Source: Pseudomonadota bacterium | GTDB taxonomy: Bacteria > Pseudomonadota > Alphaproteobacteria > Sphingomonadales > Sphingomonadaceae | Assembly (NCBI GenBank): GCA_023426225.1 | Contig: JAFABD010000193.1 | Location: 1 to 44,983, forward strand | Direction: 5' to 3' | Length of the DNA: 44,983 nt | In this document: piece by piece, positions 24,002-33,700 of the stretch | Layout of the letters: each line of letters begins with the position of its first letter | How positions within the stretch are numbered: position 1 is the first letter of the stretch | Made by a program: the position numbers and the translations under genes | Notes under the pieces: generated by a model | Database searches by the model: none | What the model was told of the DNA's origin: nothing | What the model saw: only the letters and a program-made list of their open reading frames with translations

Positions 24002-25429
24002 ATGCAGCAGATCCAGGCGATGCGCGATATGCTCGAGCGGCAGCGGCGAGCCTTTGGCGAGAATATGCCGGTGAGCCTTGCCGAACGGCGTGACCGGCTC
24101 GCCCGGGCGGCGGCGATGGTCGGCGACAATGCCGGTCAGTTCTGCGATGCGCTGAGCGAGGATTTCGGCCACCGCAGTCGCGAGCAGTCGATGCTGACCG
24201 ACATCGCCGCGTCGGTTTCGGCCATCGAACATGCGCGCCGTCACCTGAAGCGCTGGATGCGGCCCGAGCGCAAGCCGGTGATGTTCCCGCTGGGATTGCT
24301 GGGTGCGCGTGCGTGGGTCGAGCATCAGCCCAAGGGTGTCGTCGGCGTGATCGCGCCGTGGAATTTCCCGGTCAATCTGGTGATGGGGCCGCTCGCGGGG
24401 ATCCTGGCCGCGGGCAACCGAGCGATGGTGAAGACAAGCGAGTTCACCCCCGCGGTCGCCGCGTTGTTCGAGGCGCTCGCGCCGCGCTACTTCGCGCCCG
24501 AGGAGGTTGCGTTTTTCACCGGTGGTCCTGAGATCGGGCAGGCCTTTTCCGCATTGCCCTTCGATCACCTGATCTTCACCGGCGCGACGGGAATCGCGCG
24601 GCATATCCTGCATGCCGCAGCCGACAATCTGGTGCCGGTGACGCTGGAACTGGGCGGCAAGTCGCCGGTGATCGTCGGCCGGTCGGCCAATATCGCGCAG
24701 ACGGCGGAGCGCGTGGCGATGGGCAAGATGCTCAATGCAGGCCAGATCTGCCTGGCGCCGGACTATATGCTGGTGCCCGAGGCCGAGGAGCCCGCCATGG
24801 TACAGGCGCTTCAGGATGCCGCGACACGCATGTATCCCAGCCTGCTCGTCAACCCCGACTATACCGCGATCATCAACGACCGGCATCACGCGCGGCTGAG
24901 CGAGTGGATCGAGGATGCGCGCGCCAAGGGGGGCGAGGTCATCGCGGTCAATCCCGCCGGCGAGGATTTCGGCGCTGCCAACAGCCGCAAGATGCCGCTT
25001 CACATCGTGCGCAATGCGACCGACGACATGAAGGTGATGCAGGAAGAGATTTTCGGGCCGGTGTTGCCGATCCGGCGCTATCGCGCGATCGACGAGGCGA
25101 TTGCGGAAGTGAACGGCCGCGATCGGCCGCTTGCCATCTACTATTTCGGCCCCGACGCAGGCGAGCGTCGTCACGTCCTCGATCGGACGATTTCGGGGGG
25201 GGTGACGATCGACGACGTGATCTTTCACGTCAGCCAGGAGGAGCTTCCGTTCGGCGGTGTCGGTCCATCGGGCATGGGGGCCTATCACGGCGAGATCGGA
25301 TTCCGCACCTTCAGTCATGCTCGGGCGGTCTATCGTCAGCCGCGAATCGATGTCGGCGGGCTGTCCGGGATGCGTCCGCCTTATGGAAGGGCGCTGCAGG
25401 CAACGATCCGTCGTCAGATGAAGCGTTGA
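24002..25429 (+). CDS. Coniferyl aldehyde dehydrogenase-like aldehyde dehydrogenase
   Basis: This NAD(P)-dependent enzyme of 475 residues has ALDH residues N121 (PWNFPVNL), E216 (LELGGKSPVIV) and C250 (NAGQICLAPDY). The short length, the LERQRRAFGENMPVSLAERR start and the GPSGMGAYHGEIGFRTFSH C-terminal block match the coniferyl-aldehyde-dehydrogenase subgroup, which oxidises aromatic or long-chain aldehydes. The real substrate is not shown by context. GGAGGAATT precedes ATG 24002; upstream in-frame codons have no such site. The MarR/sRNA module lies just downstream. Confidence 0.88.
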   Translation: MQQIQAMRDMLERQRRAFGENMPVSLAERRDRLARAAAMVGDNAGQFCDALSEDFGHRSREQSMLTDIAASVSAIEHARRHLKRWMRPERKPVMFPLGLLGARAWVEHQPKGVVGVIAPWNFPVNLVMGPLAGILAAGNRAMVKTSEFTPAVAALFEALAPRYFAPEEVAFFTGGPEIGQAFSALPFDHLIFTGATGIARHILHAAADNLVPVTLELGGKSPVIVGRSANIAQTAERVAMGKMLNAGQICLAPDYMLVPEAEEPAMVQALQDAATRMYPSLLVNPDYTAIINDRHHARLSEWIEDARAKGGEVIAVNPAGEDFGAANSRKMPLHIVRNATDDMKVMQEEIFGPVLPIRRYRAIDEAIAEVNGRDRPLAIYYFGPDAGERRHVLDRTISGGVTIDDVIFHVSQEELPFGGVGPSGMGAYHGEIGFRTFSHARAVYRQPRIDVGGLSGMRPPYGRALQATIRRQMKR

Positions 25430-25497
25430 GCATTTGCCGAATGACCGCTGACGCTACGTTTGCTGCGATGCAGCATGATTGGCGTTTGATTGGGGTC

Positions 25498-25527
25498 AAA
25501 AAAAAGGCCGCTCCGAGGAGCGGCCTT
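25498..25527 (-). terminator. Intrinsic terminator, minus strand
   Basis: An 11-bp stem (25504-25514 with 25517-25527; GGCCGCTCC core) is followed on the minus strand by eight Ts (25505-25498). On the plus strand the hairpin is followed by TTGATAG only, so it faces minus-strand transcripts, although it may weakly stop readthrough from the aldehyde dehydrogenase gene as well. Confidence 0.85.
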
Positions 25528-25612
25528 GATAGTCTTAGGAGAGGATGCCTGAAAGGCCCGTTCTTTGTGCCGTTGAGGGGCCTGTGTTGCAAGTGCGAAA
25601 GGCTGGCGGTAC
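25498..25612 (-). ncRNA. Candidate small RNA, divergent from marR
   Basis: On the minus strand a GTGACA (25646-25641), 16-bp spacer and TATCGT (25624-25619) form a promoter candidate giving a start near 25612. About 115 nt later comes a strong intrinsic terminator (25498-25527). In between, AGGCCC/GGGCCT (25583-25578 with 25559-25554) can form a hairpin, and an unpaired CCTCTCCT (25546-25539) could pair with Shine-Dalgarno sequences. No ORF explains this terminator. It could instead belong to an unannotated leader transcript. Confidence 0.5.
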
Positions 25613-25615
25613 GAT
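25587..25615 (+). promoter_or_regulatory. Predicted marR promoter
   Basis: TTGCAA (25587-25592) and TACGAT (25610-25615) are separated by 17 bp, giving a start near 25622 and a 57-nt leader before the marR GTG. The -10 overlaps the palindrome at 25614-25630, as expected for autorepression. This is a consensus-based prediction only. Confidence 0.4.
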
Positions 25616-25630
25616 TGCACGATATGCAAT
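25614..25630. promoter_or_regulatory. Predicted MarR operator palindrome
   Basis: ATTGCA (25614-25619) and TGCAAT (25625-25630) are inverted around CGATA. The length and spacing fit MarR-family operators. It overlaps the predicted -10 elements of both the marR promoter and the divergent sRNA promoter, so one dimer could repress both. Confidence 0.5.
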
Positions 25631-25678
25631 TGTCCAACGTTGTCACTTGCGAGGACGGCAACCCATTGGAGGGGTAAG

Positions 25679-26131
25679 GTGCGGAAAACGCTGCGGCTCG
25701 ACGACTTCATGCCCTACCGCCTCTCGATCGCGTCGAACGCGGTTTCAGATGCGGTGGCCACGGCATATCGCACCTTGTTCGGCCTGCGCATCCCGGAGTG
25801 GCGGCTGGTGACGGTGCTCGCGGAAGGCGGCGCGATGAGTCAGCAGGCACTGTGCGGCCGGACACGCATGGACAAGGTAACCGTCAGCCGTGCCGCCATC
25901 GCACTGGCCGAACGGGGGCTCGTCGCGCGCTCTGCCAATCCGGAGGATCAGCGTTCGCACCTGCTGACGCTCTCGGCTGCCGGATGGTCGCTTTACGAAC
26001 AGGTGCTGCCGAAGGCGATCGAGTTGGAGCGCAGGATCTTTGAGTCGCTCTCGGACGATGAGCAGCGGCAATTATGCGCGATGCTGACCCGGATCGAAGC
26101 CGCGGCAGCGGCATTGGACGCGGATGGCTGA
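25679..26131 (+). CDS. MarR family transcriptional regulator
   Basis: MarR proteins are dimeric winged-helix repressors, often released by phenolic or aromatic ligands. The 150-residue protein has the helix-turn-helix MSQQALCGRTRMDKVTVSRAAI split over about 55-77 and the wing VARSANPEDQRSHLLTLSAAG (about 84-104), flanked by dimerisation helices. GGAGG six bases before GTG 25679 fixes the start; an earlier ATG at 25640 lacks a site. It is likely autoregulated through the palindrome just upstream. The neighbouring aromatic-aldehyde-type dehydrogenase is a possible target, by proximity only. Confidence 0.9.
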   Translation: MRKTLRLDDFMPYRLSIASNAVSDAVATAYRTLFGLRIPEWRLVTVLAEGGAMSQQALCGRTRMDKVTVSRAAIALAERGLVARSANPEDQRSHLLTLSAAGWSLYEQVLPKAIELERRIFESLSDDEQRQLCAMLTRIEAAAAALDADG

Positions 26132-26237
26132 TCGTTCGATGCCGGTTGGGGGTTGATCCGTCTTCCGCGCCTGGACTAAGCGGGCAATGCCCCTCCCCAG
26201 GCGACCTTTCAAACGCGTTCCTCAGGAGGGAGTAATC

Positions 26238-28361
26238 ATGACCGCTCGATCCATCCGCGCTGGCCTTCAGGTTGCCGACGTCCTCGTGCGCCTGATCGAG
26301 GAGCGGGTGCTGCCCGATCTGGCGATCGAGGCGCCGACATTCTGGGCCGGTGTCGCGGCCGTCTTCGAACGCTTCGCACCCGAAAATCGCGCACTTCTCG
26401 TCCGCCGCGATGCGCTCCAGGCGAGGATCGACGCGTGGAACGCCGAGGATCCGCAACGCGCGGCCGATCCGGAGGCGCAGGCCGAGTTTCTCCGCGAGAT
26501 CGGCTATCTGGTCGACGAGCCGGCGCCGTTCACCGTGACCACCCAGCGCGTCGACGACGAAATCGCGCGAATGGCGGGACCGCAATTGGTCGTGCCGGTG
26601 CTCAACGCGCGGTTCCTGCTCAACGCCGCCAACGCGCGCTGGGGCAGTCTTTATGACGCGCTTTACGGCACCGACGCGCTTCCGGGCGCGGCGCGGCCGG
26701 GCGGTTATGATGCCGAGCGCGGTGCGCAGGTGATCGCGCGTGCCAAGGCGTTCCTCGACACGGCGGTGCCGCTCGAGGGGATGCGCTGGGCCGATTTCAC
26801 CGGCGGCGCACTGCCGCTCGCCGATCCCGGCCAGTTCGTCGGCGGACATGGCGATTCGATGCTGTTCCGTCACCACGGCCTGCATATCGAGGTCGTGATC
26901 GACCGCAGCCATCCGATCGGCCGCGACGACCCTGCCGGGATCGCCGACGTTGTCCTCGAGGCGGCGCTGACCACCATCGTCGACCTGGAGGATTCGGTCG
27001 CGGCGGTCGACGCCGACGACAAGGTGGCGGCCTATGCCAACTGGCTGGGACTGATGCGCGGCGACCTTGAGGACACGTTCGAGAAGGGCGGGCGGACGAT
27101 GACCCGTCGGCTGAACGCGGACCGCGACTACACCCAGCCCGACGGGACGACGCTGACGCTGCCGGGGCGTTCGCTGCTGTTCGTGCGCAATGTCGGCCAT
27201 CTGATGACCACGCCCGCAGTGCTGATGGCCGACGGTAGCGAAGTGCCCGAGGGCATTCTGGACGCGATCGTCACCAGCCTGATCGCGCTTTACGACCTGC
27301 GCGGCATGGGACGGTTCCGCAACAGCCGGACGGGCTCGGTCTATATCGTCAAGCCCAAGATGCATGGGCCGGACGAATGCGCCTTCACCAACCGGCTGTT
27401 CGATGCCGTCGAGGATCTGCTCGGGATCGACCGCCATACGCTGAAAGTCGGCGTGATGGACGAGGAGCGCCGCACCTCGGCCAACCTTGCCGCCTGCATC
27501 CACGCGGTGAAGGACCGGATCGTGTTCATCAACACCGGCTTCCTCGATCGCACGGGCGACGAGATCCACACCTCGATGCGCGCCGGACCGATGATCCCGA
27601 AGGGCGAGATGAAGGCGTCGTCGTGGATCAAGGCCTATGAGGACCGCAACGTGCGCATCGGGCTTGCCTGCGGCCTGTCGGGGCGTGCGCAGATCGGCAA
27701 GGGGATGTGGGCGGCACCCGACCGCATGGCCGACATGCTCGAGCAGAAGATCGGTCACCCCCAGTCGGGGGCGAACACTGCCTGGGTGCCGTCGCCGACG
27801 GCGGCTACGCTCCACGCGCTGCATTACCATCAGGTCGACGTCTTTGCGCGCCAGGCCGAGATTGCGCACGAGCCGGTGCCCGGGCTCGACGCGCTGCTGA
27901 CGATCCCGGTGGCGGCGGGGCGCAACTGGACGCCTGACGCCGTCGCGCGGGAACTCGACAACAACGCCCAGGGCATTCTGGGCTATGTGGTCCGCTGGAT
28001 CGATCAGGGCGTCGGCTGCTCGAAGGTTCCCGACATCAACGATATCGGGCTGATGGAGGACCGGGCGACGTTGCGCATCTCGTCGCAGCACATGGCCAAC
28101 TGGCTGCTCCACGGGGTCGCGACCGAGGCCGATGTCGACGCGGCGCTGCGTCGCATGGCTGCAAAGGTCGACGCGCAGAACGCCGGCGATCCTGCCTATC
28201 GACCGATGGCCGGCCATGAGGCGACCAGCCTGGCGTTCCAGGCTGCCCGTGCGCTGGTGTTCGAAGGCGTCACGCAACCCAGCGGCTATACCGAACCGCT
28301 GCTGCACCGCTTCCGTGCCGAGGTGAAAAAGGCTAGCGGGGACGCCGGGCAGGTCGGCTGA
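26238..28361 (+). CDS. glcB: Malate synthase G
   Basis: The enzyme condenses glyoxylate with acetyl-CoA to malate, completing the glyoxylate bypass or glycolate use. The 707-residue monomer has the size of the G isoform. Diagnostic blocks are DFTGGALPLADPGQFVGG, TTIVDLEDSVAAVDADDK (catalytic-region acidic residues), GRSLLFVRNVGHLMTTPAV, YIVKPKMHGPDE and MRAGPMIPKGEMK. AGGAGG eight bases upstream decides ATG 26238. No isocitrate lyase or glycolate oxidase gene is adjacent, so regulation and partner genes lie elsewhere. It is flanked by marR upstream and tamA downstream. Confidence 0.96.
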   Translation: MTARSIRAGLQVADVLVRLIEERVLPDLAIEAPTFWAGVAAVFERFAPENRALLVRRDALQARIDAWNAEDPQRAADPEAQAEFLREIGYLVDEPAPFTVTTQRVDDEIARMAGPQLVVPVLNARFLLNAANARWGSLYDALYGTDALPGAARPGGYDAERGAQVIARAKAFLDTAVPLEGMRWADFTGGALPLADPGQFVGGHGDSMLFRHHGLHIEVVIDRSHPIGRDDPAGIADVVLEAALTTIVDLEDSVAAVDADDKVAAYANWLGLMRGDLEDTFEKGGRTMTRRLNADRDYTQPDGTTLTLPGRSLLFVRNVGHLMTTPAVLMADGSEVPEGILDAIVTSLIALYDLRGMGRFRNSRTGSVYIVKPKMHGPDECAFTNRLFDAVEDLLGIDRHTLKVGVMDEERRTSANLAACIHAVKDRIVFINTGFLDRTGDEIHTSMRAGPMIPKGEMKASSWIKAYEDRNVRIGLACGLSGRAQIGKGMWAAPDRMADMLEQKIGHPQSGANTAWVPSPTAATLHALHYHQVDVFARQAEIAHEPVPGLDALLTIPVAAGRNWTPDAVARELDNNAQGILGYVVRWIDQGVGCSKVPDINDIGLMEDRATLRISSQHMANWLLHGVATEADVDAALRRMAAKVDAQNAGDPAYRPMAGHEATSLAFQAARALVFEGVTQPSGYTEPLLHRFRAEVKKASGDAGQVG

Positions 28362-28463
28362 TCGCAACCGTCGGCCCCGCCCGGGCAAAGCGACGGACCC
28401 AAAGCGCCGCCCGGTCGTTTCGCAAGCGTGAGAGGACCGGCCAGCGGTCCCCGAAGGAGGCGC

Positions 28464-30743
28464 GTGGACAAAGGGGTAAGGGCGGGCTGGATGGCGGCGT
28501 TGGCGGCTGGGATGATTGCGCCTGCCGCCGCCGCGCAGATCGCCGATCCGAAACCGGGGCAGGGCGCCCCTGCACCGGCATCGGCGTCGACGCGCGTCCC
28601 CGCCGCGCCCGGTGCCGTTTCGGGTGCCGAGGCGGCTGCGTGGCCCGTGGACCCGCAGCGCGCGCCTGCTGTCCCGGTTCCTCCGACGCCGCTGATTCCG
28701 CAACTGCCGATCATTCCCGACGCCGAATTCGAGGCAGCGCTGCCGCGGCTCAGCGACGACATCAACGCGCCGCTTGAACCGCTCAAGGACTTTGCGAAGC
28801 CTGCCGCCCCGGGCGAGACCGCGCAGCGTGCGCCCGAGGACCGGCCGGCCGCTGCCGGGGGAACGCCGCAGGCCGTCGGGCGCCAGATCGAACAGGCATT
28901 CCCGCCGCCCGCCGCCGAGGCGCCCGAGTTCGCACAACCGCTGCCGCCGCTTGAGGCATTCCGTACCGAAGTCCTTGCGGATGAGAAGGTCGATACCAAG
29001 AAGCTGGGTTCGATCCGCTACACGCTTGCGATCGACGGGCTGGGGCAGCTCGGGCTCGACGACGAGTTTCGGGCGCTGTCGACGCTGGAGGACGGTGACG
29101 GCAAGGCGGTCAACGCGGCAATGGTGCGGGCGCGGGCAACCGAGGATGAGAAGCTGGCGCTGCGGCTGCTTCAGTCGCGCGGCTATTATGACGCGACGGC
29201 GATCATCACGATCGAACAATATCCGGCCAATTCGGGCAATGTCCGCGCGACCCTGACGGCGACGCCCGGGCCGCTCTATCGCATCGGATCGGTCAATGTC
29301 GTCGCGGCGAGCCCGACCGTTCCGGCGGGGCTGATCGACAACGAACTCAACCTCAACCCCGGCGACGCCATTCGTGCCGACCGCGTCCAGGCTGCCGAAG
29401 CCAACGTCACGCTGCGCCTGCCGCAACAGGGCTATCCGTTCGTCAAGCTGGGCGAACGCGACGTGCTGCTCGACGAGGAAACGCATCGGGGCGATTATAC
29501 GCTGCCGGTCGATCCGGGGCCGCGCGCACGGTTCGGCGCCGTTGTGACCGAGGGCGAGCGCCCCGTTTTCGATGCCAAGCACTTGCGCGTGTTCCCGCGG
29601 TTCAAGCCGGGCGACCTGTATGACAGCCGCCGCGTCGACGACCTGCGCGAGGCGCTGATCGCGACCAGCCTGTTTTCGACGGTCTCGGTCGAGCCGCAGC
29701 GCACCGGGCGTGTCGCTGCGGACGGGACAGAGGCGGTCGACCTGCTCGTTCGCCAGAATCGGGGGCGCCAGCGCACGCTGGCGGGCGAGGTCGGGTACAG
29801 CACGGGTCAGGGATTCCGTGCCGAGGCGAGCTGGACGCACCGCAACCTGTTCCCACCCGAAGGCGCGTTGATCGTCAGCGGCGTGTTGGGAACGCAGGAG
29901 CAGGCTGCGACGACCACCTTCCGGCGTTCGAACGCGGGGCTGCGCGACCGGACGTTCCAGGCGAGCGCGTCGCTCAACCATTCGGATTATGACGCGTTCG
30001 AATCCTATACCGGCGGCGTTTCGGTCCGCTGGTCGCGGGATTCTACGCCGATCTGGCAGAAGCGCTGGACCTATTATTACGGCGCCGAACTCGTCGGGTC
30101 GAACGAGGACCGGTACAATTTCAACCGCGGGCGACGCGACCGCGGCACCTGGCTGATCGCGGCGCTGCCGGCCTTTGTCGGTTATGACACGTCGGACGAC
30201 CTGCTCAACCCGACGCGCGGCTTTCGCGTGAAGCTCAATGTCAGCCCCGAAACCTCGGTGCGGGGCGAGGTCCAGCCCTATTTCCGGTCGATGATCGAGA
30301 CGACGGGCTATTATCCGGTCAGCAAGGACGTGGTGATCGCCGGGCGTGCGCGCATCGGCTCGATCCAGGGCGTCGATCGCGATGCCCTGCCGCCCTCGCG
30401 GCGCTATTATGGCGGCGGCGGCGGGTCGGTGCGCGGCTTCGGCTATCAGGAACTCGGCCCGCGTTCGCCCGACGGCAAGCCGGTGGGCGGGCGTGCGTTC
30501 AACGAATTCGCGGTCGAGGCGCGCTATCGCTTCGGCAATTTCGGCATCGTTCCCTTCATCGATGCGGGCCAGGTCTATGAGGGCGTGACGCCCACGGGCC
30601 GCGATATCCGTTTCGGCGCCGGCATCGGCGGGCGCTATTACACCAATTTCGGGCCGGTGCGCATCGACGTGGCGACCCCGATCAATCGCAAGCCGGGTGA
30701 ATCGAAGGTGTCGCTCTATATCTCGATCGGGCAGGCCTTCTGA
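28464..30743 (+). CDS. tamA: TamA-type outer-membrane assembly protein (Omp85/BamA family)
   Basis: TamA is an Omp85 beta-barrel that works with TamB in outer-membrane protein assembly and lipid traffic. From GTG 28464 it has 759 residues: signal peptide (about 1-24), an unusually long Pro/Ala-rich stretch (about 28-150), POTRA domains (about 165-430; LRLLQSRGYYDATAIITIE and LRLPQQGYPFVKLGERDV are POTRA-like), then a 16-strand barrel with the RGF motif in GGGGGSVRGFGYQELGPRS near 650. The C-terminal Phe after ISIGQA is the outer-membrane signal. AAGGAGG is only three bases from this GTG, so ATG 28491 remains possible. Its stop overlaps tamB by one base. Confidence 0.92.
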   Translation: MDKGVRAGWMAALAAGMIAPAAAAQIADPKPGQGAPAPASASTRVPAAPGAVSGAEAAAWPVDPQRAPAVPVPPTPLIPQLPIIPDAEFEAALPRLSDDINAPLEPLKDFAKPAAPGETAQRAPEDRPAAAGGTPQAVGRQIEQAFPPPAAEAPEFAQPLPPLEAFRTEVLADEKVDTKKLGSIRYTLAIDGLGQLGLDDEFRALSTLEDGDGKAVNAAMVRARATEDEKLALRLLQSRGYYDATAIITIEQYPANSGNVRATLTATPGPLYRIGSVNVVAASPTVPAGLIDNELNLNPGDAIRADRVQAAEANVTLRLPQQGYPFVKLGERDVLLDEETHRGDYTLPVDPGPRARFGAVVTEGERPVFDAKHLRVFPRFKPGDLYDSRRVDDLREALIATSLFSTVSVEPQRTGRVAADGTEAVDLLVRQNRGRQRTLAGEVGYSTGQGFRAEASWTHRNLFPPEGALIVSGVLGTQEQAATTTFRRSNAGLRDRTFQASASLNHSDYDAFESYTGGVSVRWSRDSTPIWQKRWTYYYGAELVGSNEDRYNFNRGRRDRGTWLIAALPAFVGYDTSDDLLNPTRGFRVKLNVSPETSVRGEVQPYFRSMIETTGYYPVSKDVVIAGRARIGSIQGVDRDALPPSRRYYGGGGGSVRGFGYQELGPRSPDGKPVGGRAFNEFAVEARYRFGNFGIVPFIDAGQVYEGVTPTGRDIRFGAGIGGRYYTNFGPVRIDVATPINRKPGESKVSLYISIGQAF

Positions 30744-33700
30744 TGGCGGAGATCCCCCCGCCCGAGGAACAGCCGGCCGCCGACGGCCCCGCACCCGAAA
30801 CCGCGCCGCCATCGTCGCCACGTCGGCGGCTCTGGCCACGCCTGGCGCTGTGGGTCGGGGGGGGGCTTGCCGGCCTCGTCCTGCTTGCCGGGTTGATCGT
30901 CGCCGGCCTCGACACCGCACCGGGGCATCGGTTCGTCGCGCGCCAGATCGGGGCGCTGAAGCTTGCATCGGGCCTGTCATTCCGCATCGGCCGCATCGAC
31001 GGCTCGCTTTATGGCGCGATGGTGCTGCACGATGTCGAGGCACGCGACCCCGCGGGCGTCTTCGCCTCGGCGCAACGGATTGAACTCGACTGGCGGCCAT
31101 GGCGCTACCTGTCGAACCGCATCGAGATCCATCGGCTGGCAAGCCCGGCGCTGCGAATCGCACGGATGCCGCAGCTGCGTTCGACGCCGCGCGATCCCAA
31201 CGCGCCCATCCTTCCCGACATCGATATCGCCGTCGAGCAACTCGACATCGCGCGGATCGACGTCGATCGCGCCGTCACCGGCCAGCGCCATCTCGCGCGC
31301 GTCAAGGGGCGTGCGCATCTTGCCGACGGGCGCGTGCAGCTCGCACTCGACGGCGGCACGATCGCCGCGCCGGGGCTCGCAGGGGGCGATCGGCTGATTG
31401 CGCGGATCGATGCGGTGCCCGACCGCAACCGCCTCGACGCGGATCTGCGGCTCGACGCCCCGCGCAATGGGCTGGTGGCCGGGCTGGCAAAGGTCGATGC
31501 GCCGATGACCGCCCGGCTGGCGGGACGCGGAAGCTGGGCGTCGTGGCAGGGTGACGCCGTGGCGACGATCGGCGGCAAGCCCGTCGCCCGGCTCGGCCTG
31601 CGCGCCGACAATGGCCGATTCCGCGTCGACGGCAAAACCTGGCCCGGCGCCTATCTGAAGGGACCGATCGAACGACTGGCACAGCCGCATCTCGATGTCG
31701 CTGCCGATCTGAGGCTGGCAGACCGCACGATCGACGGCACGCTCAAGCTCACCTCCGCTGCGCTCGCGGCAGAGGCACGCGGCAAGGTCGATCTGGGGAA
31801 CAACCGCTTCGAGGCGTTGCAGGTCGAGGCGGCGTTGCGCACGCCGGGGGCGATTGCCCCCAACCTGAACGGCCGCGACGTGCGCGCGGCACTGCGGCTT
31901 GACGGCGGCTTTTCGCGACCGCTCGTCGACTACAAGCTCAGCGCCGCGGCGCTCGGCTTTGGCAGCACGGTGATCGAAGGCCTGTATGCCGAAGGGCGCG
32001 CGCGCGTCGATGCCGAACGCATCCTGGTCCCGGTCCGCGCCCGTGCGGCGCGGATTGCCGGCCTCAACGCGGCGGCGGGCGCACTGGTGACGCACGTCCA
32101 GCTTGGCGGCGACCTGGCGATTGCCGGGGACCGGGTGCTTTCGGACAATCTGCGGCTGCGGTCGGACCGGGTCGATGCGACGGCGATCATCGCGGCCGAC
32201 ATCAGCGCCGGGCGTTACGCGGGCGCCATCCGCGGCCGGATCAACGACTATGCGATCAACGGTGTCGGCGTCGTCAACCTGACGACCGATGCCAAGCTCT
32301 ATGCGACCCGCGGCGGCTGGGGCATCGGCGGGCGCGTCGCGGCCGAGACGCGGCGGATTACCAACACCACGCTGCGCGATCTGCTCGGCGGGCGGGCGGT
32401 GGCATCGGCTCAGGTCGATCTGGGGCCGCAAGGGATCGTCACCGTGCGCGACCTGCGGCTGAAAGCGCCCGAATTCCGCGTGCTCCGGGGTGCGGGGCGT
32501 TACGATCCGGCCGGGCCGATCCGCATCGACGCCGAAGCGGTATCGACGCGGTATGGCCCGCTTCGCGCCCAGTTGACGGGGACGCTGACCGCGCCCGAAC
32601 TGTTGCTGCATGCCGATCGGCCGGGACTGGGCGTCGGGCTCGCCGACCTTGAAGCGCGCGTGAAGGGGCAGGGCGGCGCCTGGGCGGTACAGGCGCGCGG
32701 CGGCACCAGCTATGGCCCGTTCGATGCCGATGTTCTGGTGCGCACGGGCAAGGCGATCGAGGTGGCGGTCAACCGCGCCCATTTTGCCGGGATGGAGATT
32801 GCCGGGACGATTGCGCAGACGCACGCCGGCCCCTTTGCCGGCACGCTCGCTTTCCGCGGCTCGGGCGTCGACGGGCGCGCGCTGCTGAGCGATGCGAGCG
32901 GCGTCCAGCAACTCGACGTCCAGGCGATCGCGAACAACGCGCAGATCCCCGGCGACGCCCAGCTGGCGATCGGCCGCGCGCTCGTTTCGGCCCGCGTGAT
33001 GCTGGGCAAGACGCCCCAGGTCGTCGCCGACGTTCAGCTCGCGGCGCTGCGCAAGGGGGATTTCACGATCAAGACCGGCCGCGCGCGCATCGATTATCAG
33101 GGCGGGCGCGGCACCGCGCAGCTGGTCCTGCACGGCGCATCGGGCGTGGCGTTCGACCTGGCTGCCAATGCGCGGATGACGCCGGAACTGTGGGTGGCGG
33201 CGGTGCAGGGACAGGCGGGCGGCGTGCGCTTCCACAGCGTCCAGCCGGCGCAGATCCACATTGCCGGCGACGAATACCGGCTGGCCCCGGCGCAGATCGA
33301 TTTCGACCAGGGCAGCCTGCGGCTTGCGGGCAGCTATGGTCGCGGACTGGCGTTGCAGGCGCGGCTCGACAAGCTTGACCTGACGCTGTTCAACACGCTG
33401 ACGACGGGACTGGGCATCGGCGGGACGGCGACGGGCAGCCTCGACTTCGCCCAGCCGGAAGGCGCGGCCTTCCCGAGCGCCGATGCGCGGCTGGAGATCC
33501 GCGATTTCACGCGCGCATCACTGGCGACGGTGTCGACGCCGGTCGATGTGAGCTTTGTCGGCAAGCTGTTGCCCGACGGCGGGGATGCCCGCGCGCTGGT
33601 GCGGCGCGGCGGCACGACGATCGGGCGGTTGATCGCGACGTTGCGGCCGCTGCCGCCGGGAAGCGGGCCGTGGACCGAGCGGCTGCTGGGGGCGCCGCTT

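Noticed and set aside
25884..31163. Open minus-strand frame of 1759 codons antisense to marR, glcB, tamA and the start of tamB
   Set aside because: It lies over well-recognised genes on the other strand, its translation is Arg/His/Asp rich with no domain, and such shadows are expected in high-GC DNA.
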